Positions 24,317 through 36,890 of a stretch of DNA of 64,000 nucleotides are shown here, one piece after another. This DNA comes from Siphonodentalium dalli. Lineage: Eukaryota; Mollusca; Scaphopoda; Gadilida; Siphonodentaliidae. Location: contig CP136062.1 in NCBI GenBank assembly GCA_032622095.1, forward strand, positions 11,189,710 through 11,253,709, given 5' to 3'. The notes under the pieces are model-generated. The model was not told where the DNA came from, ran no database searches, and worked only from the letters and a program-made list of their open reading frames with translations. Every line of letters begins with the position of its first letter. Position 1 is the stretch's first letter. The position numbers and the translations under genes are program-made.

Positions 24317-24830
24317 TCAAAATATAATTCTGTCACGGTCCGATGATTTGTGAAGGAGTTTTGCCACTTTGTCGATTACGAGTTCGCAGTTGTTTGGATT
24401 GTCCGGATAACTTGGAGAATATAGCAAGAATGGTTTTTCACTTCCTCGACACACTTGAGTAGGAGATATTTCAGTAATGTATTCCAGCGTAAATTGCTTC
24501 TTGGCACGCGGTGTGTAGAATGTCTCAAAATACCATTCGTCCACGTCCGCTGGAAGCGCAACGATGGTCAGCTCACAACACCTTTTAGTGTTTTCTATCT
24601 TGGACTCACAAAGACCTTTTAGTTTCTAGTATTGCGGGCTCACGACACTTTTCGATTCTTGCAATAAAGCAGAGCATAACTTGTTGCAGAAAAATTATGA
24701 GCAATAATGTCAGAATGAGGACTGCAGGTTTACGCATAAAGCGTCGTTGTGTGCACCTCATGACGTGAAGATATTTTCTGAAATAAGATATGCAGACATT
24801 ACTGTCAACCTGGAAAGATGCACACATCAT
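24317..24830 (-). pseudogene. Membrane-receptor-like fragment, possibly IL-17R/SEFIR-type
   Basis: The frame from 24830 encodes a basic region, then a hydrophobic segment (AVLILTLLLIIFLQQVML) suited to a membrane span, and stops at 24606. The next frame (open from just after a TAG near 24630) runs past a TIVALPADVDEW motif to EKPFLLYSPSYPDN and VIDKVAKLL, ending at 24317. FLLYS...D...V...A.LL resembles the start of a SEFIR domain, which follows the membrane span in IL-17 receptors. The two frames overlap at about 24606-24630, which suggests a one-base frameshift; a nearby GTGAGT could instead be a splice donor. The SEFIR domain would be truncated. The family call is tentative. Confidence 0.4.
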
Positions 24831-24839
24831 GTTTCGACC

Positions 24840-26400
24840 GACTTAACTTATGTGTAAGCCCGGTTTGAAAGTCAGAACTTGGTCAAAATATGGTTATTAT
24901 TTCGTCGGGTACTTTATTTAATGGGTCATATGCGCGTAGGCAACAATTACTTGTTTGCTTGGGTTAGTAGGCCTGTTTGTGGGGGTACCTAAAACGCTGA
25001 ATCAGCTTTTAATCAGCAAGTTGCAACTTGATCAGCAAATTTCTCGATTTCAGTTTAAACCAAATATAACGACGATAGTCGGTCATGCGTGTATAAGTGA
25101 CACGTAATATAAGTGATCTATCCCAATACAGGAAGGGGACACATTTTCATGCTCGTTCACCAGTTCAAAATCCTGTTCAGTATTACGGCGGCTGCAGTTA
25201 AGCAAATTCCCACAATATTATTATCGGTAATTAATATTTTTCGCTCAATTTCAAATTCGTGCATTCATGCAACTACAGATGGTGCCTGAACGGTTTATAC
25301 CGTCTGGTCAATTCATACCAAATGTATTGGTATTTTCGTATCAGATTATTAGGTTGTTCGATAAAAAGCTAAAATTCATCATGTTCAATTGTTGTTGTTG
25401 ATTGTTTTGAAACGTGTACTCTCTTATATTATCACTCCTGCGTTTATGCAAGGTATCTGGTGCTTCAAGAAGTATATATTCACTCGGTGCGTTGAACACA
25501 GTTACTGGCCTCTGTGTGTTACAAATTGTTATATTAATGCTAATATTATGTTATATAATAATTTGTTTACTGTTTCCATCTATAAAATACTGTTAATATG
25601 TTGAGTAAAAAAGCAGTGAAGATAGTTTGATAACCACCATGCACAATTAAATGTATGGCCTTTACATTTATATAATAAGGCCAACACAATTATTCATATT
25701 CCGATTTTCCCATGGTCAGATCTCCGAACGTATTTTTTTCCCGACCGCAATAGTTTTTTCCCGAACATGATTGTTACACACTTGTGCATCTTCCTGAACG
25801 GTATTAACAGTTGTTACAAAAACAACTTTAAACACAAGTCCATTGTGAAATAACTATTTATACATTAAACATGTATCGTGTAAGCTTGTGGACATCAAGC
25901 CTCTCGTTGTGAAATAACATGTGTGGTTTCCCATGTAGGCATACCCATATCCATGTGTAAGCTGAGATCTAAATCAAATAAACGTACTGAATGTGAAATT
26001 GATACATGGTGTGTGTTTATGTTACATTTAAAACCAAATATGTCTGTCTTTCAATTCTTTCATCGTTAGTCATCTAAACAATCCTGAATCGCAATGGTCC
26101 ACATATTCAAAATGGCTGCCACTTTTACGATATTGCCGCCGTTTTCAGCTTTTATTTAACGTATAGGACGATTTTTTTATAGTGACTTCTATTCTTTGTT
26201 TGAAAACTGGGGCATAACCTATGATTCCATATAGTTTATAAGCCCACGTATGCGACGCCAATAAGCGGCAAGTCGTGGGCTTTAGTGAGTACTGCGTATA
26301 CACACTCGACGCTGGGAGAGCATTGAATCTACAATACTGTTAAACGAAAAAATGCTTTTCCAAAAATATCTTGACCTTTGACACGTTCTTTGAAGTCTTG
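24840..26400. other. Long stretch without recognisable gene
   Basis: AT-rich DNA with short chance frames only, including two overlapping hydrophobic ones at 25389-25604. No inverted or tandem structure was noticed. Confidence 0.3.
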
Positions 26401-26424
26401 GTCTCGTCTTTCCGAGCGACATAT

Positions 26425-26608
26425 GCAGCGATTGGATAGTCGCGTTTATCTTAACCAATCAGAATTAACGTTGCCCACAGACGGTTGTTAGGCAAGTGAT
26501 GCTATTCAAACAACTGAAAATCGCCACCTTGGATTCTTATTTTCACTAATTACCTCACACGAGATGGACGAGAAAAACTTGTTTACATTATGACATACAA
26601 GGTGAGTA
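26425..26608 (+). promoter_or_regulatory. Candidate promoter and first exon
   Basis: An inverted CCAAT box (ATTGG at ~26434) and a direct one (CCAAT at ~26456) lie 100-150 bp before ATGGACGAGAAAAAC (26562). That short frame closes at a TGA just before ACAAG and GTGAGTAC, a near-consensus 5' splice site at ~26600. The arrangement is that of a small 5' exon, but no downstream coding exon could be linked to it. Confidence 0.25.
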
Positions 26609-26750
26609 CATGATCAGTATATGATGTACCATATACGCCTTGTTTGACCGCGAATGTAACAAATTCACCAATTCCAGGCGAGGCAGAGTCTAAGTCTAAC
26701 TTCTAACTGTTAAGTCTCGGCACTCTCGCTGAGTCAGAGTCACTCAGCTT

Positions 26751-26769
26751 ACTCAGTCACTGACTGAGT
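26751..26769. promoter_or_regulatory. Perfect 19-bp palindrome with AP-1-like half sites
   Basis: ACTCAGTCA and TGACTGAGT flank a central C, with a further TGAGTCA at ~26729. It lies ~150 bp inside the putative first intron described at 26425-26608. Any factor binding is speculation. Confidence 0.35.
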
Positions 26770-27189
26770 CTCTCATCACACAGGCAATAAACTTCGAAAT
26801 TTAATTCTGAAAAAATCAGTTATATATCTCATTCCATCTGTGATTATGTGTACAATGAAAGGATTAATTTATAAACAAAGTCTTGTAAAGGGTTTCAGTC
26901 GACAAAACCAGATTTTGTTGTAGACCAAGCGGAACCCGATTGAATCGATTCGACGATTGTTGAAACAGATTATCATATTATTGTTAACTTTCCTACTGAT
27001 AGAAAACTGGCACACGAAGATGGTAAAATGGATTTCACCGTGATGATGCATTTGGGAAAGTATCACATAACACACTGGCATTCACTAGTACACTACAGTA
27101 ATGACAGAGTTGAGCCATACATACCAATAGGCCAAGCTGATTGCAATTGGGCCTCCCTACCAAACTTATTTTACCCCCACCAAACTCTA

Positions 27190-28767
27190 GTTTAGCACAC
27201 ATACTATATACACCTGTAAGTAAGCCCACCCTCGAAGATAAGCCCAGTCTGGGGTTTCACCCTAAATAAAACATGGGGTGGTCCTCGTAAATAAGCCCAC
27301 CCTCATTTTTGAGCATTTGGAAGGTGAATACAATCACATCCTTCTATCCTCTAGAATAGGAGAAATATATTTATTGATGTTCGCCAACGTGTGCATAGTG
27401 CACGGCCGGTAACGAGTTAACGAAGTTGTCCAGTTTGTTTTGGTCATTCAAACTGGGTCAATACCGCGCCGTCTGAACGATGCTCAAGGCAATCGTAACG
27501 ACGAGCTCGTGTGAGCTTATTCACAGGACTGATTTTGCATTGGTTTAACTCGCTTGACACGGTGGTCAAGCTTCATTCTACTCTTGAAGTTTTGCGTTGT
27601 ATCCCCCCCACCCACCACCCCATGATTGGGAGATGCTTGTAACACTATAATATTCATCATTTCATGTCTTATTTGTTTATGACTGATAGTCTGCGAACGA
27701 TATTTATCGCTACACTTCACGTTTGTCCATTAAAGTTTACATTTAACATCATGCATTCGTTGTAGTTATTCCATAAATACTTTATGTTCGTTCGAGCTGC
27801 AAGCGAGTTAGAACATAAGATACTCAAGCACATATGTGCTTTTATTATTTGTTTGCAGTTGATTTTCTTAAAAAATAAAGATGAATAATAGTACACACTT
27901 GTGTTAATTTTGTTGTGAATTATTCACATCGTATTCTGTTCTTAGTTGTTGGATCAATCAGAGGCATCACATTAATAAAGTCAAAGGATGTGTCACTTAC
28001 TGTTCACCTGCATCTCACTGATTTGTTTTATAAGAATTACTAGTAGCTTGAATAATAATAAGCATTAGTGTAACACAATTAACTTGTGAACTCATCATAC
28101 AACCCTATTGTGTTAACAAATTAATCCCAAAATTTAGAACCTTATTCAAATTGATCCCAAATTTATCTGTATATCACTGTTTCTGGTTATTATCATGTCA
28201 TTTTATCTTCTCAATAATAAAAAACACATTATTTATATCTTTATTCAATAGAAAACATGTTATTGTATACAATATGAATGTAGGTTGGCACCCGAAGGCT
28301 AACTGACTGTTTGCACAGGGGGTCCTCGTGAGTAAGTCGAGTACCCACTCTTGAGCAAAAACGTGCACGACCCACGACCTTAGTGACGGGTGTATAACGT
28401 ATTAAAATGTGTTGATTTATCAGTAATTTAGTTCAGTGTTGACATTTATATGGTATGAATTTGTGATGTATATAGACATGGAAGTTATCCCAGGACAAAT
28501 ACAAACAATATCAGTGATATTTTAAGCATTGTTGTGTATTATATCATTACACTGCTTAACATTTCCAGTGTTTTTGGTTAAATCGATGAGTTGCCAAGTT
28601 GAAATTTCGCGATTCAGCTGAAGGAACTGTGTTAGCCAACGCCCGTCTTGCAGAGATGTAGAGACAACGGGTCAGTTTGAGACGTGCGCAGACCCTGTGG
28701 AAATCGCAACAGCATGCGTGTCTTACTGTCCGAAACTTTATGATGTGCGACCACGTAAGGACACCAC
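27190..28767. other. Non-coding stretch with short repeats
   Basis: TAAGCCCACCCTC occurs twice (27222 and 27292) around a GGGGTGG core. A related GGTCCTCGTGAGTAAG sequence lies near 28322. These look like ends of a degraded element. No gene was recognised. Confidence 0.3.
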
Positions 28768-29215
28768 CACAGTGGATCAACGGACACGAACCAAAACCGG
28801 AAATCGTAGATTTCGAGGTGGAGAAATATCTGTCGACAAATATTTGTTGACATTTTTTGACGGTTTTTTTGGAAAATAAACGCTTGGATACCATATCTGA
28901 CCAACTGAAGGTGAGTAAATATTTCTTTGCTAATGCTCGGACACCGACGATCAATTTAAGTCAGTTGCCATTGTTCGATCGCGGAAAAAATGTCATTTAA
29001 TCATCGCCGCGAGACGATTTCTTCCCCAAAATATCCCAGAAAATCATACTTTTCACATTCATCGCAGACAACTGTCGCAATAACCTATACACCGATCGAA
29101 AGGCCTGTTTTCCCCCCAAAAATGCATATTTTGAGTATTTTCACGGACTGTCTCAAAATTCCAAATTTCATCTTTTGATGTAGGTACCCACCTCGAAAAT
29201 ACTGTCCGGTTAGTC
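28768..29215 (+). repeat. Left arm of 448-bp inverted repeat
   Basis: It pairs with 32167-32614 on the other strand at over 90% identity by eye. The arm contains CTGAAG followed by GTGAGTAAAT, a strong splice donor consensus, conserved in both arms. Both arms also keep a short frame starting MSFNHRRETISSPKYPRKSY (28990 here, 32392 on the other strand). A coding role is unproven; the arm could be the end of a large element whose centre is 29216-32166. Confidence 0.85.
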
Positions 29216-30654
29216 CCGAAAAATTTAATCATTAGTTGTAAAAAATCTGTCCGCTTAGTCGTGATTTTGCTAAGGTCTGCCATCTTCAATTTCTGGTCGA
29301 AAAGGGCAATTTTGCCGCAGATGATGGGCGTTTCATTTGACTTTTGCGTGGCCACAATGGTTCTGGGTGTTCATAATGTTGTATATGTCTCCTGGTACAA
29401 CACAACATCCAGGCGGTGACTTATATATATAACTGAACTGTAACCTGTAACTGAAATCCAACTACGAAGTACATGTTTGGTAAACATATAACTTTTGATG
29501 TATGTCATATTGCTAACTCTGACTTGTCATCACTCTCGGAAGGCCGACATAAAAAAAAATGATTTACATCCAACTTTTTTCAGAAAAATGCAGCGGTGTG
29601 CCGATTTTTACCCTTTATATTTGATTATAAACTCGCAACGAGTTGTGGCCCACAACTTGTGGGGTTATACAGGAGGCAGCTTGTTCGTCCTTTCGTGGAT
29701 GCAATTTTCCGAGTTTTTATTGCTAAGTTTTGCGGTCATTTGTTTTTCTGGCTTGGCATATATATATTTAGTACCATGGGAACATGCGAACATATATGAT
29801 TATGAAATATGTCAGACCTTTTTGTTTGGAGTTATGACATTTTTCGACTAGAAAATTATTGTTTTCAATATTCAGCAATGGTTAAAACAATAATGTGGAG
29901 GGGACTAAAACATACAGTCGGAGGGGTGTACAGCTATATCTGTTACTAATATTAGCTTAAGTTCAAGTCCACTAAGCGATATTATTTTATAATTCCAGGT
30001 GTTACTGACGATAGGATCGCATGCCTGCCTTCATATATGTAACCACTGTGCGGCAAAGGCTTGCGGCTTCGCTGAGGCAATCGACGATGGGATTTTTACA
30101 ACACCCGAATGAATGTTTGAAAATAAAATTATTGAAAATAAAAAATATAAAAATTATTTATAATAAAATACAATACAATACTATACTATACAATACTATA
30201 CGAAATATTGGTACTCTCGGTTGATATAGAGAATAGAAACATCGCCAGGAAAACTCCAGTGTAATTCTTTCGAGTTGTTGTATTCTTAATCCCACCTTGG
30301 CTGTCCATTAATGTAGAAGTGTTGTGTTTCCTACATGTATATAGCGGGTAAAATTCCAATCTATAGCGTACAACCATCGACGTATATTGTATTGTATATT
30401 TAATATAGATCGATGGTACAACTGAATGTGGAACCAGATGCAAGTTACTTTTGTAAATATATAGGCACGTGATTTTTGTCCTGTTGTATTCAAATCGCGC
30501 CATAATTAATTGTTTCCACATTGATTCACACACTGGATAATTTGGTTGGGAAGTTTTTAACGCAAATTGTCGCTTATATATTCAAATTTAAGCGGACAGA
30601 AGACATGCAGACAGACCCTACTCGTTCATATATATAGACAAAAAATTAACTGTA
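29216..30654. other. Spacer of the inverted repeat, no clear gene
   Basis: It contains a 98-codon minus frame (29059-29355) reaching into the left arm and a 118-codon plus frame (29495-29851) with hydrophobic stretches. Neither is recognised. 30120-30220 is an A/T-rich simple repeat (AATACTATAC-type). Confidence 0.3.
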
Positions 30655-31515
30655 TGGGAGGTCAAATTCACATTTAATAATGAATTGCGCTTAAGCGCAT
30701 ATACCACACATCGCGCTGAAGCACAGATATGGCATTTGCGCATAATTGAAATTAATTGCGCTTAAGTGCAATTAATTCCGATTAAGCGCTATGAGTTGAT
30801 TGAGAGTAAGTGTAACTATCCATATAACCTAACTATTAGCATGACCGGGTGTATCTGCATTTGGCTAATTTAAACTAAAGGTCCTCAATCCGATCAGAAA
30901 GACCCATATTATAAAGATACAACAACAACAACAATATTTCTTCAAAATAAGCTTTAGTTATCAGAATCGATTAACTGCAAAAAATAATGCTGACCACTGT
31001 CAACTATGGTATCAAATTTCCCAAAAAACGTGTGATTTATAAACATTTTGTTCAACAAAATATGGCCGTATAATTACTAAAGTATCACGAAATTTTACCG
31101 TATTACCACTTGTTTTAGAGTTATCCATCTTCATCCGCAATTTTGACCGAAACCACCCTTTTCACGGCGTGTTTCTGGGCAGCAATCAATTGAAATAACA
31201 AACTTCAATAATCGATATCTGATCACACTTGAGCTTTGATGGGTTGGTTCCTCGACTCGACTAAAACAGAAGGTAATACTGTCGCGAGTCACCCATTTTG
31301 ATAAAGAATTTAGGCTAGTTCACAATCACAACTATCCAAAGCAATGAAAACAAGGAGGTGATATGTCAATATGAGTTCAGGTTTAGTTATAGATTCACCT
31401 ATTTATTCACCAGGGGTACATAGTTACACCATGAATTGCGCTTAATCGCAAATAATTATGCTTAAGTGCTATTGCTTAACTGCAATTAATTATGAAATGT
31501 GAATTTGGCCTCTCA
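30655..31515. mobile_element. MITE with TA target duplication
   Basis: The termini TGGGAGGTCAAATTCACATT and its near-inverse (right end reads TGAGAGGCCAAATTCACATT on the complement) are flanked by TA at 30653-30654 and 31516-31517. Subterminal copies of a GCGCTTAAGCGC-like palindrome occur at 30690-30790 and 31436-31495. TA targeting suggests a Tc1/mariner-like or similar superfamily. It has no coding capacity. Confidence 0.7.
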
Positions 31516-32166
31516 TAGAAATGGAAATAAACATCTGCATATTTGATTGCTATTCTATAATATGTAATATTAGCGAAAATTCTCCGAAATATGGGTGGGT
31601 GCCTGTAGTTTAAAACATAAAAATAAAGGGGTGTATATATACCCGAAAAATGTAGTTAAAACTTTATACAATCGTAATCAAAACTCGGGTGGTGAGTCCC
31701 GAAAGTGGCCATAATGAAAAAGAACAGCCATGGGTCCCGATTTGTTTTTTCTTAAATTAATCGAATTTTAATTGTTTTTTTAAGTATCAAATTTCACGCT
31801 ATATACTGGCTGAAATATCAAACTATTGGAAAATACATCTACACCTACCACCATCAAAACAATCCTGTTGCTACGGCCTTGGTCATGGAGGGCATTGTTA
31901 TATTCTTGTTCTAACAATATTTCCATAAATGATTCTTTGGTTAATGACCTTACACGATCTGAACGAATATAGGAGAACAAATTGCAAACTGTACTCGGTA
32001 ACTAAACTTGATCAGTATACTATGGTTGCAACAGAAAAGCAGTTGCCCCAAAACGTGCCACTGTTAACGAAAGGCAGCCAATCAACTAATCCATTTCGAC
32101 TCTTGATTGAACAACAAAAACTGTCCGCCGGGTCTGGTGGATTGCAACTAGATTCCGGGGTGTACA

Positions 32167-32614
32167 GACTAACCGGACAGTATTTTCGAGGTGGGTACCT
32201 GCATCAAAAGATGAAATTTGGAATTTTGAGACAGTCCGTGAAAATACTCAAAATATGCATTTGTGGGGGGAAAACAGGCATTTCGACCGGTATATAGGTT
32301 GTTGCGACAGCTGTCTGCGATGAATGTGAAAAGTATGATTTTCTGGGATATTTTGGGGAAGAAATCGTCTCGCGGCGATGATTAAATGACATTTTTTCCG
32401 CGATCGAACAATGACAACTGACTTAAATTGATCGTCGGTGTCCGAACATCAGCGAAGAAATATTCACTCACCTTCAGTTGGTCAGATATGCTATCCAAGC
32501 GTTTATTTTCCCAAAAAACCGTCAATAAATGTCAACAAATATTTGTCGACAGATATTTCTCCACCTCGAAATCTACGACTTCCGGTTTTGGTTCGTGTCC
32601 GTTGATCCACTGTG
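32167..32614 (-). repeat. Right arm of 448-bp inverted repeat
   Basis: Inverted partner of 28768-29215, of the same length. Mismatches are scattered substitutions such as CCCCCC versus CCCCAC near 32265. The spacer is 2,951 bp and contains the TA-flanked MITE. Confidence 0.85.
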
Positions 32615-32639
32615 ACCACGCAGGGTATTTCACTGACTG

Positions 32640-33880
32640 TCATATCCTTACGCAATTGCACTTGTCCGATAAACTTTGCGATAGACCACACCCATGCAGT
32701 TTGGTGTACATATTTCATACCAACGTATCATATTGATATAGTGGAAAGTGCGTCCATATGATTGTGACATAAAATGTGGCAAGAGTCTACTAATTTGTAA
32801 GGCATTGCTATTTCACAATTCATTCTAGACCTGGGATGTGTCAAGCTATCATCACGCCATTACACTTGTCCGATAAACTTGCGACATGAACACAGACATG
32901 CGTTTTTGTATATATTTCATATCGAGCATGTGGTATTGATACAAGGGCAAGTGCGTCCATATGCTTGCGGCATACACTGTGGCAATAATCTGTTAATCCG
33001 TTAATGATAGAGTTCAATCATGGCTATATCCAAATGTCACAATGCGTCCCAAAGTAGGAATCTATCGAAATTCCGGAAGGGGTGTCCATATGGTTGCGAT
33101 ATTGATCAACGAATCCTAGAATACAAACTGAAAGTTATTTATTGATGTAGTAGCACAGTTTTAAAATTATTGATGTAGGAACGTATTGAAAAAATGAAAA
33201 AATCAAGTCTTAAAGTTTTTGTAATTGGGTACAAAGTATTCGATGCTACCTGGTATGACTGCCATCACTGTTGGTGCCAATAGTGTTTGGAGTCTTTTAA
33301 ATGTAAACAAGAAAATTACAATAAACGCCGCTAAAATGCTTAAGATTTCCATGTTTTATGGTTAAATATACGAGTCTTAAACTTGAAATTAACGGTTTAT
33401 CGCAGAAACAGAGTTAGTCAACACCCATTTTGAGACAACGGCCGAGGGGGCAGTTAGAATATATTGGACAAGCAATAGGGTGAGGATTCTGAAAACAGTA
33501 ACAACTCGCGATTGCGGTTTTGTGTATTTATTCCATCCCAAACGTGCGATATTGGTTCAATGTCAATTGCGTCCGTATGATTGCGACACACACATCGTGC
33601 TGTCCTTACTCATTGCAGTCGTCCGATATCCTGATAGTAACAGTAACAGAAGTACCATATACGCGTGCGGTTTTGCGTATATATTCCACACCAAGTGATG
33701 TTGATATATTTATAGAGTGTATGCATGTGTTCGTATGCTTGCGACATACACTATTGTATGAGTCTGTCAAACCGTTAATGGGGCTATGTTCAATCATGGT
33801 AGTTTTTAATGTCACAATGCGTTCCCGAGTTGAATGTGTTGATATTCCGGGAAGTGTGCCCATATGCTTGCGACATGTAA
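32640..33880. repeat. Degenerate ~230-bp tandem repeat
   Basis: Recurring motifs are CACTTGTCCGATAAACTT (32660, 32866), GTGCGTCCATATG (32749, 32952; GTGTCCATATG at 33083) and GCGACATACAC-like words (33584, 33750). About four or five divergent units are present, interrupted by unrelated sequence at 33120-33490. Confidence 0.6.
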
Positions 33881-34015
33881 CAGGGTGTTGTTCTTTTAAA
33901 CTGTGAACTGGACTGTACTATGTGAAGATGCCATGAACTCATCCGACTCCCTCCAACTTATACACAGAAGCACAGGCATCTCAGAATTCGATAGGCCTTG
34001 CATATGTTGGGACTA

Positions 34016-34146
34016 CAGTAATGCCCTAACTTATCGACTCCTTAACCACAGCATAATTATGGACAACAAGCCCTTTCAGACTAAATCCTGAAAAATTACC
34101 CATAATTCTGCTGTGGTTAAGGAGTCGATTATTTAGGGCATTACTG
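34016..34146. mobile_element. Tc1/mariner-like hairpin MITE (131 bp)
   Basis: It starts CAGTAATGCCCTAA and ends TTAGGGCATTACTG, flanked by TA on both sides. The inverted arms are ~48 bp (34016-34063 and 34099-34146) around a ~35-bp loop. CAGT ends with TA duplication are the signature of Tc1/mariner elements. It is too small to code. Confidence 0.85.
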
Positions 34147-34247
34147 TATATGACTCATTGTATCAACATATCCTGAGCCATATACATCACACTCTATAAT
34201 GCGGTTGTGTCACATCATGTTCTCATTAGTTATTTATCACATTATCG

Positions 34248-34565
34248 GTGTGCATATTTCCAACGCTGCCGAATTTCAACACACAATGGAGCAAAGTAAT
34301 TTTCTTATATCTAAGCAGGCCAGATATTCAGTGTTACCAACGCGTATATATTGTTAGATATATAGTGTATAGATGTTATGAGAAAAGTGTCTCACAAAAG
34401 TACACCTCTTGTAAAGTTCTCTTCGAACACGGAAAGAAATGTCATTATTTTCTGTATCGATGTCAAAGCAATATCGACGACTTGTTTGATACCGCGGGAT
34501 TATTTAAAAGCGAATATTATTATAAGTGTACTTTGGATCGCAAACCGCCATGCATGTTCATTTAA
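34248..34565 (+). CDS. Unrecognised 105-codon frame
   Basis: Cysteine- and tyrosine-rich (YRCYEKS, CQSNIDDLF, YYKCTLD), with no signal peptide. It ends 80 bp before the foldback element at 34645. It is probably a fragment or a chance frame and has no known family. Confidence 0.15.
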   Translation: MCIFPTLPNFNTQWSKVIFLYLSRPDIQCYQRVYIVRYIVYRCYEKSVSQKYTSCKVLFEHGKKCHYFLYRCQSNIDDLFDTAGLFKSEYYYKCTLDRKPPCMFI

Positions 34566-34644
34566 TCTACGTGGGCTTTATTACGTTTACGTATGGTCAT
34601 ATTATTAAATTTAAACATACTTTAAGCCGCATTTCTTCTAAAAG

Positions 34645-36583
34645 CCCCTGTCACACTCAGGCCGGCGCTCTCATTGCGCTGCAAAAGTATCAAAGCGCCC
34701 ACCTAAACGCACTAAGATCTCCAAGAACCGATTGGTGACGCAGTGGACACTGGCTACAACGGCCGAGGATCTTCATGGTCGCCCATAGGTGCCAGAGCGC
34801 CACGCTTGTGTTATGCATGCACAAAACAAGCGCAGAGGCTCGGCGTTCTGACCAGGACGTAGTACTGTCGTCGTGACAGCGCAAAGCGAAGCGCCAATCG
34901 AGCGACGTGAGCATTATGTGTACATAGCAAGAGCGCATATTAGCTTCTCGTGGTCGCAGCAAGAAATTAATCTTGTCTTTTGTGACTACAGTAAGCTTAA
35001 TCAAATTATCCCTACGTGCCTTTCCCGTCCTTAATACGCTCAATGAGGCTCTGTCCAAAACTTATTGCGCTCTTTCTGCGCTGTAATGGGGTGTTATGGG
35101 CTGGTTCCCGCTCATAGAACGTCCACATTGTGCTGCCACTGCGACTCTGGCGCTCGCTTTACGCCCAAGCGTTATACATGGCGTTCTTCCGGCGTTTACA
35201 GCAGGTTTACACTACGATCCCATGTACTTTGAAATGCGATCTGCTCATACCACTGTCACATTCCGCGATCAAGCTGGCATTTGCTTTGAGTAAAAAAAAA
35301 TATCAAAATACGAGTAACGCACAGTGGAAGCGCAGAACATTGTCAGAAATTTTCAATCTGTTAAAACAAGAGAACCAATGTCAGAAATGGTAACGCGCTC
35401 AGATCATATATTATAAACCCAAGAATGTAATTGTAGAATATAAAATATATTGGTTTTGCGAATGACCAACTCAGAATTCCGTTAAATAACAATAACAACC
35501 AGCACCTAATTAACGAACCGGTGGTCGACTCGACCGTCTCCGACCACAATCCCCAGTGGGCTGCAGAAATTTCTTTCGTTTGTAATACACATATAGTTAA
35601 CCACAAACCAAAAATCAACATTAATCAACGTTGATTAACACAATAAACGAAATTTAATTTCCCCAACTACAAGCACCTTTTACGGGATTCGGCCTCCGGC
35701 TCGCAGTTTGACTTTTAAATATTCCCAAAAATTCCCATTCTATAAATAAAACTAATAAAAACACCCATTGATAATGTCAGCCCGCTCGCGAAACGAGAAA
35801 CTCCCCACCAGTCATACATGCGGCGCGCGTGACAAGCTATGCCCCTATCCCGCTTATCACGTTTTCATCGCGCTCTTTTTACGACCCATTGCGTTCCTGC
35901 TTTGTCAAGTCTCACGCTCTCACACGCTCTCATTGCGTTTCCTCCACGTCGTAAACGCTCTTAATGCGTTCAAGTCGTTGTCATTGCGTTGTTAGTACGC
36001 TTTGCGCTGTCACGGCGACGGTACTACGCCTGGTCAGAACGCCGAACCTCTGCGCTTGTTTTGTGCATGCACAAAACAAGCGCGGCGCTCTGGCGCTCTG
36101 GGGCGATCACGGGGACCCTCTCCCGTCCTAGCCAGTGTCCACTGCGTCACCAATACGTTCTTGGATACCTTACTGCGCTTTGCTTGGCGCTTTGATTATT
36201 TTTCAGCGCAATGCAAGCGCCGGCCTGATCGCAGCGAGTGTGACAGTAGTTTAATCGGACAGCTAATCTATTGCGGAGTGTTGGGTATTTTCCCCACAAC
36301 CTAAAAACTGACTATGATTGGAGAACGCAGGAGGCGCTATCTATACTCTCCGCGCCAGCGCAGAGAACGTTTTGCGAACTTATTGAGAACGTACTAGCAT
36401 CACAATGACAGCGACTTGAACGCACTAAGAGCGTGAGACTTGACAAAGTAGGAACGCAATAGGAGCATACTTTGTTTTAAAAGTTTGACAATTTTCGACA
36501 GTTTTCGGCGCTCCTCCTGCGTGTTACTCATATGTTGGTACTTTTGCAGCGCAGTGAGAGCGCCGGCCTGAGTGTGACAGGGG
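34645..36583. mobile_element. Foldback DNA element with 45-bp terminal inverted repeats
   Basis: The left end CCCCTGTCACACTCAGGCC matches the inverse of the right end, GGCCTGAGTGTGACAGGGG, for ~45 bp. Internally 34660-34900 is inverted at 36000-36240, and 35890-36010 is inverted at 36385-36470, so it is a multi-fold palindrome. CGCTCTCATTGCG/CGCTCTTAATGCG words recur. A second terminus-like sequence (GCGCCGGCCTGATCGC...GTGTGACAG) sits at 36216-36246, as if two elements had fused. Base composition is clearly GC-richer than its surroundings. No target duplication or transposase was found. Confidence 0.75.
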
Positions 36584-36586
36584 TTT

Positions 36587-36890
36587 TATATAGCACTGAA
36601 TGACATGGGGCTCTAGTCGCTTGACAGATTACATGTTTCTACTTACTTCTTATCCGTTGTTACTTACCTTGGAAATAGAACAACAATATGTTTATCATAT
36701 TATCATGGAAAACAAGGCAACAATCCATCGACGATGATACAATGATTCGCATAAAATCGGGGTCAACCAAGGAAGACATGTTCCACAGTGCAGTGTTCAT
36801 TTTAGACAGAAAACAAACACTTGGTGGAAGCTACAAGAACAAGCGGGTTGTAAGTTGCCAACTAGTTACGGAAGGAATTGAGCGATTTTG
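36587..36890. repeat. Dispersed duplicate of 44974-45271
   Basis: The copies share TATAGCACTGAATGACATGG, CATGGAAAACAAGG and AAGCGGGTTGTAAGTTGCC at roughly 85-90% identity. The copy begins at the very edge of the foldback element and continues into a short frame. Confidence 0.75.
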
